Positions 8,765 to 15,490 of a stretch of DNA of 64,000 nucleotides are shown here, piece by piece. Source of the stretch: a virus; the IMG/VR virus record IMGVR_UViG_3300021959_006017, positions 62,001 through 126,000 of that record. The stretch is one strand, 5' to 3'. Below the pieces are notes generated by a model. It was not told where the DNA came from and did no database searches. It worked only from the letters and a program-made list of their open reading frames with translations. Made by a program: the position numbers and the translations under genes. Each line of letters opens with the position of its first letter. Within the stretch, counting starts at the first letter, position 1.

Positions 8765-9170
8765 ACAGTGTGTCGTCTAGTTGGCTATTCACTAAAATAG
8801 CTGAAGCCCCAGCAATACAACAATACTGTCCCAACTGCGATAAATCACTGTATGCACACTATTACTTATGCTTGCTATACATTGGTGCTACAGTTAAGAG
8901 GTTCTTGTTTAAGCACGTATAATGAGCTTGCGCTCATTAACAGTTCGTTAGTCACTCACTGTAGTACTAGCGTTATAGTATTGCCCGAAATGGGTATTGC
9001 AGGATAAAAATTTTGTCGCGCAAAAAATTGTGGTGGAGTACTTATAGAAGTGAGGTGGTGATTCTGCATCACCCAGTTTTTAAAAAGCGCCATTAAGCAT
9101 TAGCTAGGGTTTTGCAAGTTTTATTTTATATAACCCCGACCCCTCGAGAAAAAAATATTTTTCTTTTTCG
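8765..9170. other. Non-coding stretch between divergent-style blocks
   Basis: About 400 bp without a convincing gene. It holds short hairpins (AATGAGC/GCTCATT near 8920-8940 and GGTGAT/ATCACC near 9055-9078) and an A/T-rich palindromic segment near 9140-9180 next to the terminator of the leftward block. Confidence 0.4.
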
Positions 9171-9206
9171 AAAAGAAAAAAAGGACTAACATTTCTGCTA
9201 GTCCTT
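9171..9206 (-). terminator. Rho-independent terminator at the end of the leftward early block
   Basis: On the minus strand an AGGACTA/TAGTCCT hairpin (9181-9206) is followed by a run of T broken by one C (about 9171-9182). Confidence 0.85.
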
Positions 9207-9212
9207 CTGCGA

Positions 9213-9300
9213 CCTGCTGTGGTGTCGCGCCACTTGCCTCTAGGGCAAACTGTTACGGCCTGCTGTGGTGCCGCGCCACTTACCTTAAAGGTAAACTGTA
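9213..9300 (-). repeat. Two tandem 46-bp units forming paired hairpins
   Basis: Units at 9213-9258 and 9259-9300 (the second slightly shorter) lie in the 3' UTR of the gene ending at 9301. Each unit holds a GTGG/CCAC hairpin and a second hairpin whose stem is TTGCC/GGCAA in one copy and TTACC/GGTAA in the other. That paired change preserves the stem, which argues for a selected RNA structure upstream of the terminator. Confidence 0.6.
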
Positions 9301-9642
9301 TTAGTCTAGTCTGCTACCTGCGTAAGCTCTAAAGCCGTAGCCTTCTAGCACTCGTGCAGCCGCTCGCGCACCTGCTTCTAGTGTGTCTACATTCTGTGTA
9401 GGATACTTTGAAGGATTCCATATTTGGTGTGCGCCGTTGTAGGCTTTGTTAATACCTGCTTGTTTCATAGCACGACCTAGCTTGGTGTTGCCTTTAATAC
9501 CAAATATGTCTACCCAAGCAAAGCCACAAGCACCCCATCCACCATTAGGGAAGTTTGTGTTCTCGTATTGATCCGCAGCCTGTTCTGCTGCCGCTGTTGC
9601 TTTTGCTAGGATTGCTTTAAGATCGTTTACTGTATAGTCCAT
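9301..9642 (-). CDS. Conserved phage protein of unknown function
   Basis: 113 residues, MDYTVNDLKAILAKATAAAE..., with a helical start and a Gly/Asn/Trp-rich centre (FPNGGWGACGFAWVDIFGIK). Cytoplasmic, no signal peptide. Leader GAGGGC precedes the ATG, and the gene has its own early promoter. It is the last gene of the leftward block. Confidence 0.75.
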   Translation of the reverse strand: MDYTVNDLKAILAKATAAAEQAADQYENTNFPNGGWGACGFAWVDIFGIKGNTKLGRAMKQAGINKAYNGAHQIWNPSKYPTQNVDTLEAGARAAARVLEGYGFRAYAGSRLD

Positions 9643-9680
9643 AGTGTTTAGCCCTCTCGCTATGTTTAACTTACTCTATT

Positions 9681-9708
9681 AGTATAGCACCTATGTGCTG
9701 TATGTCAA
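9681..9708 (-). promoter_or_regulatory. Early promoter
   Basis: TTGACA (9703-9708), 16 bp, TATACT (9681-9686), driving the gene with ATG at 9642. Confidence 0.75.
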
Positions 9709-9711
9709 CCC

Positions 9712-9984
9712 CTAAAGTTCGTAAACAGTAGGAGCGTTTAGATTGTTTGCGTTACAGTATGCTTCTAGTTCTTTGCATACTGTAGCAAGGAAGCGATACT
9801 TGCGCTGTGCTTCTGCGTTGGATATCTCTCCATCGCAGTGTAGGTTCTCTGGTGATAGTTGGCTGTCCAGTGTACTAGCTAAGTCATTCACTTGTGCTTG
9901 TGTTAGTGGGAACTGCATTGGTGCAGTGTTGAACAGTGCGATCCAACGGTTGTTGTCATCGATGAATTTTTTAAGTGTGCGCAT
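9712..9984 (-). CDS. Hypothetical early protein
   Basis: 90 residues, MRTLKKFIDDNNRWIALF..., predicted mainly helical, no recognised motif. GAGGGC leader, own early promoter. Confidence 0.7.
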   Translation of the reverse strand: MRTLKKFIDDNNRWIALFNTAPMQFPLTQAQVNDLASTLDSQLSPENLHCDGEISNAEAQRKYRFLATVCKELEAYCNANNLNAPTVYEL

Positions 9985-10019
9985 TGCGTTTGCCCTCGCT
10001 TTGTTTAACTTATGCTATT

Positions 10020-10047
10020 AGTATAGCACCATTGTAGGATTTGTCAA
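10020..10047 (-). promoter_or_regulatory. Early promoter
   Basis: TTGACA (10042-10047), 16 bp, TATACT (10020-10025). The TGA inside TTGACA is the stop codon of the upstream gene 10044-10220. Confidence 0.75.
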
Positions 10048-10220
10048 CCCCTATTTACAAACTCTTCTAGTGTGCCTTCTGGGAGGAATGCTTCTAGCAC
10101 AGTCTCGTGAACCTTGGCAAACATCTCGTGGATAGCTGTAGTATCACCGTTATCAACATCTTCAACGATCTGTGTGATCACTCGTTCGACCAACTGTTCT
10201 TTGTATTCTTGCGCTGTCAT
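10044..10220 (-). CDS. Small acidic hypothetical protein
   Basis: 58 residues, MTAQEYKEQLVERVITQIVE..., amphipathic helical and acidic. Shine-Dalgarno AAGGAG precedes the ATG, which overlaps the upstream stop (ATGA). Its TGA stop lies within the -35 box of the next promoter. Confidence 0.75.
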   Translation of the reverse strand: MTAQEYKEQLVERVITQIVEDVDNGDTTAIHEMFAKVHETVLEAFLPEGTLEEFVNRG

Positions 10221-10498
10221 TGGGCATACTCCTTGTTTGATTTAAGATACCATTTCTCTGTAACAGGAAGCCCAAACTCATCCTCATCTACACAGATCAC
10301 CAAACGTGTCTTTAGGACTGTGCCATAACGGTAGCCTTGCTGCCCGCCGATCTGACCATCGCCTACCCAAATCTTGTGCAGGAAGTCTTCGTTGACACCG
10401 TTGAGCGGATCATCATTGAGACTGTATTCGAACCAGTTGCCTGTGTCCTTCTCCTGGACAGCACCTATTGGATCTTTGGTGTAAGTGTAATAAGCCAT
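10217..10498 (-). CDS. Hypothetical early protein
   Basis: 93 residues, MAYYTYTKDPIGAVQEKDTG..., small beta-rich protein with a mid-chain GDGQIGGQQGYRYG turn. No family recognised. First gene of a two-gene unit with 10044-10220; GAGGGC leader. Confidence 0.75.
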   Translation of the reverse strand: MAYYTYTKDPIGAVQEKDTGNWFEYSLNDDPLNGVNEDFLHKIWVGDGQIGGQQGYRYGTVLKTRLVICVDEDEFGLPVTEKWYLKSNKEYAQ

Positions 10499-10518
10499 TG
10501 GAGCCCTCCGTTTGCCTA

Positions 10519-10559
10519 ACTGTTATATACAGTATATCTTCACTTGCGCTCGATGTCAA
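10519..10559 (-). promoter_or_regulatory. Early promoter with ACTGT-N5-ACAGT dyad
   Basis: TTGACA (10554-10559), 17 bp, TATACT (10531-10536). A perfect ACTGT/ACAGT inverted repeat (10519-10533) runs from the -10 box across the start site and may be an operator. Confidence 0.75.
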
Positions 10560-10812
10560 CCTTTTTCTTTTGCATGAACTCTGCGATCAACTGCTGGTCA
10601 GCTTCTGAAAAGTCTTTGGGCTTAGTGCCAAAAGGTGCTCCGAAGTGCGTGAGCGCATTGCCAACATGACTTAGATCGTTGAGCTTGCGCAGGCCGTTGT
10701 CCGTTACACCTTTGAGTCCGTGCTTCTTACCGTACTCTTCTGACCAGTCCATCATCTGACGACCGATTGCGATCAGTTGCTTTTCTTTTTCGGTTGATTC
10801 ATAAAATTGCAT
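10540..10812 (-). CDS. Hypothetical early protein
   Basis: 90 residues, MQFYESTEKEKQLIAIGRQM..., charged and helical. GGAGGG leader, and it follows the gene at 10823 by 10 bp, so the two are one unit. Its 3' end reads through the -35 box of the next promoter. Confidence 0.7.
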   Translation of the reverse strand: MQFYESTEKEKQLIAIGRQMMDWSEEYGKKHGLKGVTDNGLRKLNDLSHVGNALTHFGAPFGTKPKDFSEADQQLIAEFMQKKKVDIERK

Positions 10813-10822
10813 TGTTCCCTCC

Positions 10823-11017
10823 TTAATCTAAATCACAGTCCCAATATGTGCCGTCGAACTCTGCACGGAGTCCACCTAGTGGATAATCCTTGTGTTCAAA
10901 GATAATGTAAGGAGCACTTGTAAACTCGCAGATCTTCTGTGTTACGATATTGACCTCGCTCAACGGAATGTAACGTGCTTCGCCAGTTCCGTAACCTCTG
11001 TTGTGTACCTTAATCAT
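10823..11017 (-). CDS. Hypothetical early protein
   Basis: 64 residues, MIKVHNRGYGTGEARYIPLS.... No recognised family. GAGGGC leader. The stop region (GATTAAGGAGGG) also supplies the Shine-Dalgarno of the next gene. Confidence 0.7.
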   Translation of the reverse strand: MIKVHNRGYGTGEARYIPLSEVNIVTQKICEFTSAPYIIFEHKDYPLGGLRAEFDGTYWDCDLD

Positions 11018-11050
11018 TGGATGCCCTCCATTGCTTCTAACTATACATAC

Positions 11051-11079
11051 ACTATAGCATAGGGTTTAGAAGTTGTCAA
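11051..11079 (-). promoter_or_regulatory. Early promoter
   Basis: TTGACA (11074-11079), 17 bp, TATAGT (11051-11056), for the gene starting at 11017. A CTATA-N7-TATAG dyad overlaps the -10 region. Confidence 0.75.
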
Positions 11080-11272
11080 CCTTTTTTTCGATCTTTTCGT
11101 AGATTCGATCTACACCATCTTGCACGTCTTCGAGTACATCCGATCCAAGCGGCGCTGGCATAGTTGCCCAGTAAAGCTCTCCTGCGATCTTGTTGACGCC
11201 TTGCTTTATACCGCCGGCGTCATAGATATAATAAAGGAAGAAGCCGATTAGAATGTAGCCTATGACTCTCAT
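11066..11272 (-). CDS. Small membrane-anchored protein
   Basis: 68 residues with one N-terminal membrane segment (MRVIGYILIGFFLYYIYDAG) and a charged cytoplasmic tail. It follows the secreted protein 11274-11645 with no gap and is co-transcribed with it. Function unknown. Confidence 0.65.
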   Translation of the reverse strand: MRVIGYILIGFFLYYIYDAGGIKQGVNKIAGELYWATMPAPLGSDVLEDVQDGVDRIYEKIEKKVDNF

Positions 11273-11273
11273 C

Positions 11274-11645
11274 TTAATACTTCTTATAATCGATAATGCC
11301 TACTACACGACCAGCACAGTTCTTTTGGATCGTGCTTTGGACGCCGTTCGCATGACGAACGATCTCTTCTGAACATACTCTTTGTGAAGCCCAAGCCGGC
11401 TCTTGAATGATCACTGTGGTGTGGTTGTTGTAGACTGGAGGAGCCTGTTGGATAATAACCTGTCCTCCGTTGTGGCCGCCGTTGTGGCCGCCGTGATGAC
11501 CGTGGTTGCGATTGCCGTAGATGTCCTGTAGGATGATCGTACCAATCACTCCTGTAAGGATACCTTGTTCACGTTCGCCCCAAGCGTGTGCCTGGGTTGT
11601 TGCTGTCATTGCGATCACTGCCGCTGTTGCTAAGATTTTTTTCAT
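11274..11645 (-). CDS. Secreted His/Gly-rich protein
   Basis: 123 residues. Signal peptide ends at TQAHA (about residue 21). The centre has a NHGHHGGHNGGHNGG run (about 47-61) that could bind divalent metal, and two Cys in the C-terminal part could form a disulfide. A periplasmic or outer-membrane location is likely. The overall layout resembles small host 'glycine zipper/RcnB-like' periplasmic proteins, but no family is claimed. Confidence 0.65.
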   Translation of the reverse strand: MKKILATAAVIAMTATTQAHAWGEREQGILTGVIGTIILQDIYGNRNHGHHGGHNGGHNGGQVIIQQAPPVYNNHTTVIIQEPAWASQRVCSEEIVRHANGVQSTIQKNCAGRVVGIIDYKKY

Positions 11646-11672
11646 TTGCCCTATCTCCTAACTGTTATATAT

Positions 11673-11700
11673 AGTATAGCACCAAAAAAGAATATGTCAA
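11673..11700 (-). promoter_or_regulatory. Early promoter
   Basis: TTGACA (11695-11700), 16 bp, TATACT (11673-11678). The -35 box contains the stop codon of the gene 11697-12008. Confidence 0.75.
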
Positions 11701-12008
11701 CCCCTAATGGGGCTGATCTCTTTTGCCTGCTCCAACAAGAACTCTCTGTAGTCCTCGTCCTCAGGCAGTTTAGCATACCACTCCTCGTATGTTTGCCACT
11801 CTACTGGAAACTCCTTAGCGCCGATGCTGTTATGCATCTCCTTGGCTGCTACGAACGCAACCGCATCTTGGATGCGATCAAGTCCGGACACAATATAGTC
11901 TGTGCCGCCCTTCATCTTCCAATATGCATTGCCGGAAGCAAACTTGCCGTCCTCGCAGTGTGCGCCATAGTTTTCCAGGAACTGTGTGCTAACTACAAAC
12001 TTGATCAT
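11697..12008 (-). CDS. Conserved phage protein of unknown function
   Basis: 103 residues, MIKFVVSTQFLENYGAHCED..., a compact alpha/beta protein with WKMKGGTDYIVSGLD in the middle. I recall relatives in other marine myoviruses but no function. GAGGAC leader instead of GAGGGC. Stop TGA sits in the next -35 box. Confidence 0.75.
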   Translation of the reverse strand: MIKFVVSTQFLENYGAHCEDGKFASGNAYWKMKGGTDYIVSGLDRIQDAVAFVAAKEMHNSIGAKEFPVEWQTYEEWYAKLPEDEDYREFLLEQAKEISPIRG

Positions 12009-12029
12009 GATATTGTCCTCTTTGCCCTA

Positions 12030-12070
12030 ACTGTTATATACAGTATATCATCTAATGCTGAGTTTGTCAA
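12030..12070 (-). promoter_or_regulatory. Early promoter with ACTGT-N5-ACAGT dyad
   Basis: TTGACA (12065-12070), 17 bp, TATACT (12042-12047), with the dyad at 12030-12044. Confidence 0.75.
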
Positions 12071-12081
12071 CCCCTAAATGT

Positions 12082-12150
12082 AAAAAAGTTTCCGGAGGAG
12101 CGCAAGGGGGAAGTTAGAGGGCAATGTCTGCGCTACGACTCCGGAAAACT

Positions 12151-12151
<1 letters not shown>
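12082..12151 (-). terminator. tRNA-operon trailer: long hairpin with GCCCTC loop, then T-run
   Basis: On the minus strand an AAGTTTTCCGGAG arm (12139-12151) pairs with CTCCGGAAACTT (12086-12097) and is followed by T6. An inner AGCGCA/TGCGCT stem closes a loop of about 24 nt that displays UUGCCCUCU, complementary to the GAGGGC Shine-Dalgarno of the early genes. The outer arm begins at the last base of the tRNA-Arg CCA. See findings. Confidence 0.7.
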
Positions 12152-12227
<76 letters not shown>

Positions 12228-12232
12228 ATGCT

Positions 12233-12316
12233 TGGTACCTCCGACCGGACTCGAACCGGTACGCTCATGGCGAGGGATTTTAAGTCCCTTGTGTCTACCA
12301 ATTCCACCACGGAGGC
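12233..12316 (-). tRNA. tRNA-Leu (UAA)
   Basis: Class II tRNA with a variable arm. Acceptor GCCTCCG/CGGAGGT, anticodon stem AGGGA/TCCCT with loop CTTAAAA, discriminator A and encoded CCA. Confidence 0.95.
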
Positions 12317-12324
12317 ATTATGTT

Positions 12325-12401
12325 TGGTGGGCCCTGCGAGACTCGAACTCGCAACCTACGGATTATGAGTCCGGTGCTCTAACCAATTGAGCTAAGAGCC
12401 C
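12325..12401 (-). tRNA. tRNA with CAU anticodon (Ile2 or elongator Met)
   Basis: Acceptor GGGCTCT/AGGGCCC, D-arm GCTC/GAGC, anticodon stem CCGGA/TCCGT with loop CTCATAA, T-loop TTCGAGT, encoded CCA. The CAU anticodon would be Met, or Ile2 if modified to lysidine. The GACTCATAATC surroundings resemble tRNA-Ile2, but the sequence alone does not settle it. Confidence 0.92.
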
Positions 12402-12412
12402 TAAGGTGGATC

Positions 12413-12604
12413 TTACGATCCGTAATACGCTAACTCCTCTTGGATGCCGGTAAAGGTCTTTTCTGCTTCTGCTTCAAAGCGAGCAACCTTCTGCTCTGCT
12501 TCTTCGATCATTCCCAGCAGGATAACATCTGCTAGGTCTGTGTTGTTGTGGATGATTCGGCGAACGCCTTCTAGTCGTTCAATAAGTTGCAGTTCGTCAT
12601 TCAT
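12413..12604 (-). CDS. Small helical hypothetical protein
   Basis: 63 residues from MNDELQLIERLEGV; a longer in-frame start at 12709 would run antiparallel through the neighbouring gene and is rejected. It is a likely coiled coil. The start overlaps the upstream stop as TAATG, suggesting re-initiation. It is co-transcribed with the three tRNAs downstream. Confidence 0.7.
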   Translation of the reverse strand: MNDELQLIERLEGVRRIIHNNTDLADVILLGMIEEAEQKVARFEAEAEKTFTGIQEELAYYGS

Positions 12605-12789
12605 TATGCTTGCTCCGAATAAATTGCTAGTCCGCCTACGATAGTTGCAAACAAACCTGCGCCTGCTACCATAAGCATCTCTCCGATAGTGTTTGCCTGA
12701 TCCATGCAAGCCCCGTCGCAGTCACCTGCTGAACCTGCCATCATCAACAAACCTGTAAAAACTAAAACTGTGCCTATTGCTGTCTTCAT
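12604..12789 (-). CDS. Small two-pass membrane protein
   Basis: 61 residues with hydrophobic segments at about 3-20 and 37-57, separated by a polar loop with two Cys (GDCDGACMD). Either a signal peptide plus one anchor or a two-pass hairpin. GAGGGC leader. Function unknown. Confidence 0.65.
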   Translation of the reverse strand: MKTAIGTVLVFTGLLMMAGSAGDCDGACMDQANTIGEMLMVAGAGLFATIVGGLAIYSEQA

Positions 12790-12820
12790 TGTCTTGCCCT
12801 CGCTTTCTAACTATACATAC

Positions 12821-12849
12821 ACTATAGCACCGAAGTGCTATAGTGTCAA
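12821..12849 (-). promoter_or_regulatory. Early promoter of the tRNA operon
   Basis: TTGACA (12844-12849), 17 bp, TATAGT (12821-12826). It drives two small genes and the three tRNAs. Confidence 0.75.
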
Positions 12850-12857
12850 GACCTTTT

Positions 12858-13163
12858 TTAATAAGCGTGAACTTTTTCTTCGACTTTGATCATCGAAGCT
12901 GGCACCTTGTAGGTGGTGTTGAAGACGCCGTTTGACATGCCACCTTGCACGACCACAGTCTTCTGGTTCACCTTTGTGACCTTCCCAACGACCTTGCCCT
13001 GACGTCCGATGAACGAAACGACATCGCCTTTGGTTACCGAACGGATGCCTTCGCGGGCCAATGCGTTCTGCTTGAGTTTGATAGCATCGTAAATCTCACG
13101 AAGCTCTTCGATATCCTGTAGAGCATAAATGGCCTCTACTGCCTTTGTTACACGATTTGACAT
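12858..13163 (-). CDS. KOW/SH3-like conserved phage protein
   Basis: 101 residues from MSNRVTKAVEAIYALQDIEE. An N-terminal helical hairpin is followed by a small beta-barrel (about residues 42-95, KGDVVSFIGRQGKVVGKVTK) whose spacing resembles KOW/SH3 folds found in transcription and ribosome factors. GAGGAG Shine-Dalgarno 7 bp upstream and a one-base gap to the preceding stop. A nucleic-acid-binding role is inference. Confidence 0.65.
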   Translation of the reverse strand: MSNRVTKAVEAIYALQDIEELREIYDAIKLKQNALAREGIRSVTKGDVVSFIGRQGKVVGKVTKVNQKTVVVQGGMSNGVFNTTYKVPASMIKVEEKVHAY

Positions 13164-13164
13164 T

Positions 13165-13401
13165 TTAATACTCCTCACCAAAGTCTGCCCATTCTTGTTC
13201 CCACGAGGGTTGACCATCGTCTTCATAGTCCTCCTCGTCTTCGTCTTCGTCGTCCATAAACCGACTGCTCAGCTCGTTGCAGTCTAGCATATCAGCAACG
13301 TCATCCGTGCTCATATACTTCAACGCCATTGTAAGCATATTCTCTGCGCTTACTACGCCGTTCTCTACTAGCTCTAATGCTTCGTCTCTTGCGTTATACA
13401 T
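13165..13401 (-). CDS. Very acidic hypothetical protein
   Basis: 78 residues. Helical first half, then an acidic run DDEDEDEEDYEDD (about 50-62) and the tail FGEEY. Acidic DNA-mimic proteins are frequent among phage early inhibitors, but nothing specific is recognised. A nearly identical tail (YGEEY) ends the protein at 15041. Confidence 0.7.
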   Translation of the reverse strand: MYNARDEALELVENGVVSAENMLTMALKYMSTDDVADMLDCNELSSRFMDDEDEDEEDYEDDGQPSWEQEWADFGEEY

Positions 13402-13438
13402 GAAGTTTGCCCTCTTCGTTGTTTCTAACTATACATAC

Positions 13439-13467
13439 ACTATAGCAAACGATTTAGGATTTGTCAA
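13439..13467 (-). promoter_or_regulatory. Early promoter
   Basis: TTGACA (13462-13467), 17 bp, TATAGT (13439-13444), for the pair 13401 and 13163. Confidence 0.75.
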
Positions 13468-13630
13468 CCACTTTTTTCAAATATTCTGCAGAAACTGTAA
13501 AGGTCAAGCCTGTGTCGTCGCCGTCGATTGACATGATCTCAAATGAGGCGCATTGACTCTTGAGTGCGTCCTCTACTGCTTCCAACACCAGTTCCATTTG
13601 GTCTACATCTTCAAAGTATTCGGTATCCAT
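13454..13630 (-). CDS. Small acidic hypothetical protein
   Basis: 58 residues from MDTEYFEDVDQMELVLEAVE. The start overlaps the upstream stop (TAATG). The 3' end reads through the next -35 box. Function unknown. Confidence 0.7.
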   Translation of the reverse strand: MDTEYFEDVDQMELVLEAVEDALKSQCASFEIMSIDGDDTGLTFTVSAEYLKKVVDKS

Positions 13631-14220
13631 TACGCATCCTCCATTTCTTCCCATTCAGCGTATTGATCACTCAAGCCGTATTCTTCGTCTATGCGTTTGA
13701 ACAGACTAGGAGCATCGTCGAGGTTGTCTTTATACTGTTCCCAAGTCTCTTGGATGCCGTCCATATGCTCTTCACCGGTCTCGCTATCCCAGAAGCCACC
13801 GAAGTCCATACCACCTTCGTGATAACTCGCTTCAATGTAGACACCGTCCATGTCTTCGCAGAATGTTTCGTATGCGGTAAGTGGTGGAGCCCATGCACTA
13901 TCGAACCAACCACTGATCGAGGCTGTGCCGTCTCCGTTGTCCGTAAACTCTAGTCCTTCTGTGGATACATCCCACTTGGTTCCCCATCGGCCCACACACC
14001 AATCATACCAATTGTCGTAGCCATCTACCACCGGCTGTTCGCCTTCGTAGTTACTGGCACCTTCTTGTGGTGTAGGTGATGTAGTTCCTTCTAGAGCTTT
14101 GGGCATAGGAACCATTGCTGATAGCAGTCCGCCATCTTCGGCTGAAGCCTCTTCCCAAAGTGTTTTGATAGTTTCAGTTGAACCCTGAATCGTGATATTG
14201 TTGTTGCACCAATTTGGCAT
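13630..14220 (-). CDS. Api92-like / YubB-type ferredoxin-fold protein
   Basis: 196 residues beginning MPNWCNNNITIQGSTETIKT. The MxNWC(S/N)N start, acidic body and Trp-rich SGWFDSAWAPP segment are typical of Api92-like proteins (DUF1281 family), common on phages and plasmids and of unknown role. Own early promoter and GAGGGC leader; the gene at 13454 is translated behind it by stop-start overlap. Confidence 0.75.
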   Translation of the reverse strand: MPNWCNNNITIQGSTETIKTLWEEASAEDGGLLSAMVPMPKALEGTTSPTPQEGASNYEGEQPVVDGYDNWYDWCVGRWGTKWDVSTEGLEFTDNGDGTASISGWFDSAWAPPLTAYETFCEDMDGVYIEASYHEGGMDFGGFWDSETGEEHMDGIQETWEQYKDNLDDAPSLFKRIDEEYGLSDQYAEWEEMEDA

Positions 14221-14262
14221 ACAGCCCTCCTATTTGTTAATCGTTGCCCTTATTGTTCTTAC

Positions 14263-14291
14263 AGTATAGCGCCGAAACGCTATACTGTCAA
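14263..14291 (-). promoter_or_regulatory. Early promoter
   Basis: TTGACA (14286-14291), 17 bp, TATACT (14263-14268). Confidence 0.75.
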
Positions 14292-14299
14292 TCTTTAAT

Positions 14300-14764
14300 T
14301 TATTCCCAGCCAATCTCTTTTAGCATTTCTGGGGTGACCTTGCTTTCAACAAAGTCGAAGATCGGAAAGCCGTTATCATCCTTCTCTCCGTGATCGTTTA
14401 CGAGCCAGTTCTGGCCATCCCATAGGTAGGCATACTCTTCCATGTCAGCGATCCAACTTGGAACATCATCGTATTCGTTGATCACAAGCTCTTCGCCACG
14501 GTCTCTGTGGTATGCGAGTGTCCAGTTGTCTGTAAGTGGAAGCTCTGGATTTTTGTAGTCTCGATCGAATGGATGCTGTTCTCCGATCTCTTCGTTTAGT
14601 GCAGAGATTGAACCTAAGCCTATCAACGCTTCAACTTTAGCATTTGAGGTATAGTTTCGACGAAGCATCTCGCCGTTGTGTGCAGGATAACCATCCCAGT
14701 GACAATATACTGAACGGATCTTACCTTCTGGAGTCTTGTATGCAATGTTTGATCTTGTAGCCAT
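14300..14764 (-). CDS. Conserved phage protein (MxTRSNI family)
   Basis: 154 residues, MATRSNIAYKTPEGKIRSVY followed by CHWDGYPAHNGEML. This start and the WDGYP(x)HNG motif recur in many phage proteins of unknown function. Trp-rich C-terminal half. GAGGGC leader, own early promoter. Confidence 0.78.
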   Translation of the reverse strand: MATRSNIAYKTPEGKIRSVYCHWDGYPAHNGEMLRRNYTSNAKVEALIGLGSISALNEEIGEQHPFDRDYKNPELPLTDNWTLAYHRDRGEELVINEYDDVPSWIADMEEYAYLWDGQNWLVNDHGEKDDNGFPIFDFVESKVTPEMLKEIGWE

Positions 14765-14804
14765 TTTTGGAGCCCTCCTAGTGGCGTTGTTGTATTATGT
14801 TTAT

Positions 14805-14833
14805 AATATAGCACAGGGTTTGATGTTTGTCAA
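14805..14833 (-). promoter_or_regulatory. Early promoter
   Basis: TTGACA (14828-14833), 17 bp, TATATT (14805-14810). Confidence 0.65.
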
Positions 14834-14840
14834 CCTCTTT

Positions 14841-15041
14841 TTATTCAAAATCCTCATCGATCACTTCAATGTTGGTGATGCTCACACCTGGGTAGGCATC
14901 GTTCTGCAAGCCTTTGAAAGCATCGTTAAAGCTCTGCTGGCTGGCTAGGAAGTTTAGGATGTCCTGCTTGTCGTAGTCCTCTGGAACTTCAAGTGTCTGA
15001 CGGATCGTTGTGACCACGTCGATGTCTACGTACTTGGTCAT
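14841..15041 (-). CDS. Hypothetical early protein
   Basis: 66 residues, MTKYVDIDVVTTIRQTLEVP..., small alpha/beta protein. Start overlaps the upstream stop (TAATG). Confidence 0.7.
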   Translation of the reverse strand: MTKYVDIDVVTTIRQTLEVPEDYDKQDILNFLASQQSFNDAFKGLQNDAYPGVSITNIEVIDEDFE

Positions 15042-15244
15042 TAGTATTCCTCCCCATAGTCTGCCATTTCCTGCTTTGCTGCAAAGTCTAACAAGTCCAA
15101 AGCCAACTGCTCTGCTTGCTTGCGTGTCAACTGTATGTATTGCCCAAAGTCTGTGCTAACCTGTACACAAGTGCCTTTGTCTTCACCACCGTAGTAGCGT
15201 GTTAACAATACAGCCTTGTCTCTTGTCTTTAAATCAGTAGCCAT
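15041..15244 (-). CDS. Hypothetical early protein
   Basis: 67 residues, MATDLKTRDKAVLLTRYYGG..., ending YGEEY. No recognised family. GAGGGC leader and own promoter; first gene of a two-gene unit. Confidence 0.7.
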   Translation of the reverse strand: MATDLKTRDKAVLLTRYYGGEDKGTCVQVSTDFGQYIQLTRKQAEQLALDLLDFAAKQEMADYGEEY

Positions 15245-15266
15245 TGTGTGTGCCCTCTATTGCTTA

Positions 15267-15307
15267 ACTGTTATATACAGTATATCATCTCTGTGTGTGT
15301 TTGTCAA
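15267..15307 (-). promoter_or_regulatory. Early promoter with ACTGT-N5-ACAGT dyad
   Basis: TTGACA (15302-15307), 17 bp, TATACT (15279-15284), dyad at 15267-15281. Confidence 0.75.
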
Positions 15308-15318
15308 CCTCTTTTTTA

Positions 15319-15490
15319 GAAAAAAACGCCCCCGTAGGATGAGGGCGGTCCTACGAGGGCTAGGTGAAGAAGAGCGTGAGGGCTTGCATCTTCTTCTGGT
15401 TGCAGCACTTGGATGAGGGCGGTCCAAGTACTACGTAAACTGTGTTGCGGAACGTGAGGGCTTATGCTCTACGCATCACAGTATTCTCAG
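15319..15490 (-). ncRNA. Putative structured RNA: four hairpins each displaying GCCCUC
   Basis: In the 3' UTR of the AAA+ ATPase gene, four hairpins follow one another: stems CGTAGGA/TCCTACG (15333-15355), GAAGAAGA/TCTTCTTC (15366-15396), ACTTGGA/TCCAAGT (15407-15429) and ACTGTG-TGCG/CGCA-CACAGT (about 15440-15482, spanning the ATPase stop). All loops contain GCCCTCA on the minus strand, and two share the same nine-base loop. The RNA would end at a CGCCC/GGGCG stem followed by T7 (15320-15326). The loops are complementary to the GAGGGC leaders of the early genes. Confidence 0.55.

Noticed and set aside
11646-12077. Rightward 143-codon ORF
   Set aside because: No start signals, antisense to a well-supported early gene.
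15319-15490. CRISPR-like array of repeated GAGGGC units
   Set aside because: Units are hairpins with different stems and irregular spacing; no constant repeat of CRISPR length and no cas genes.
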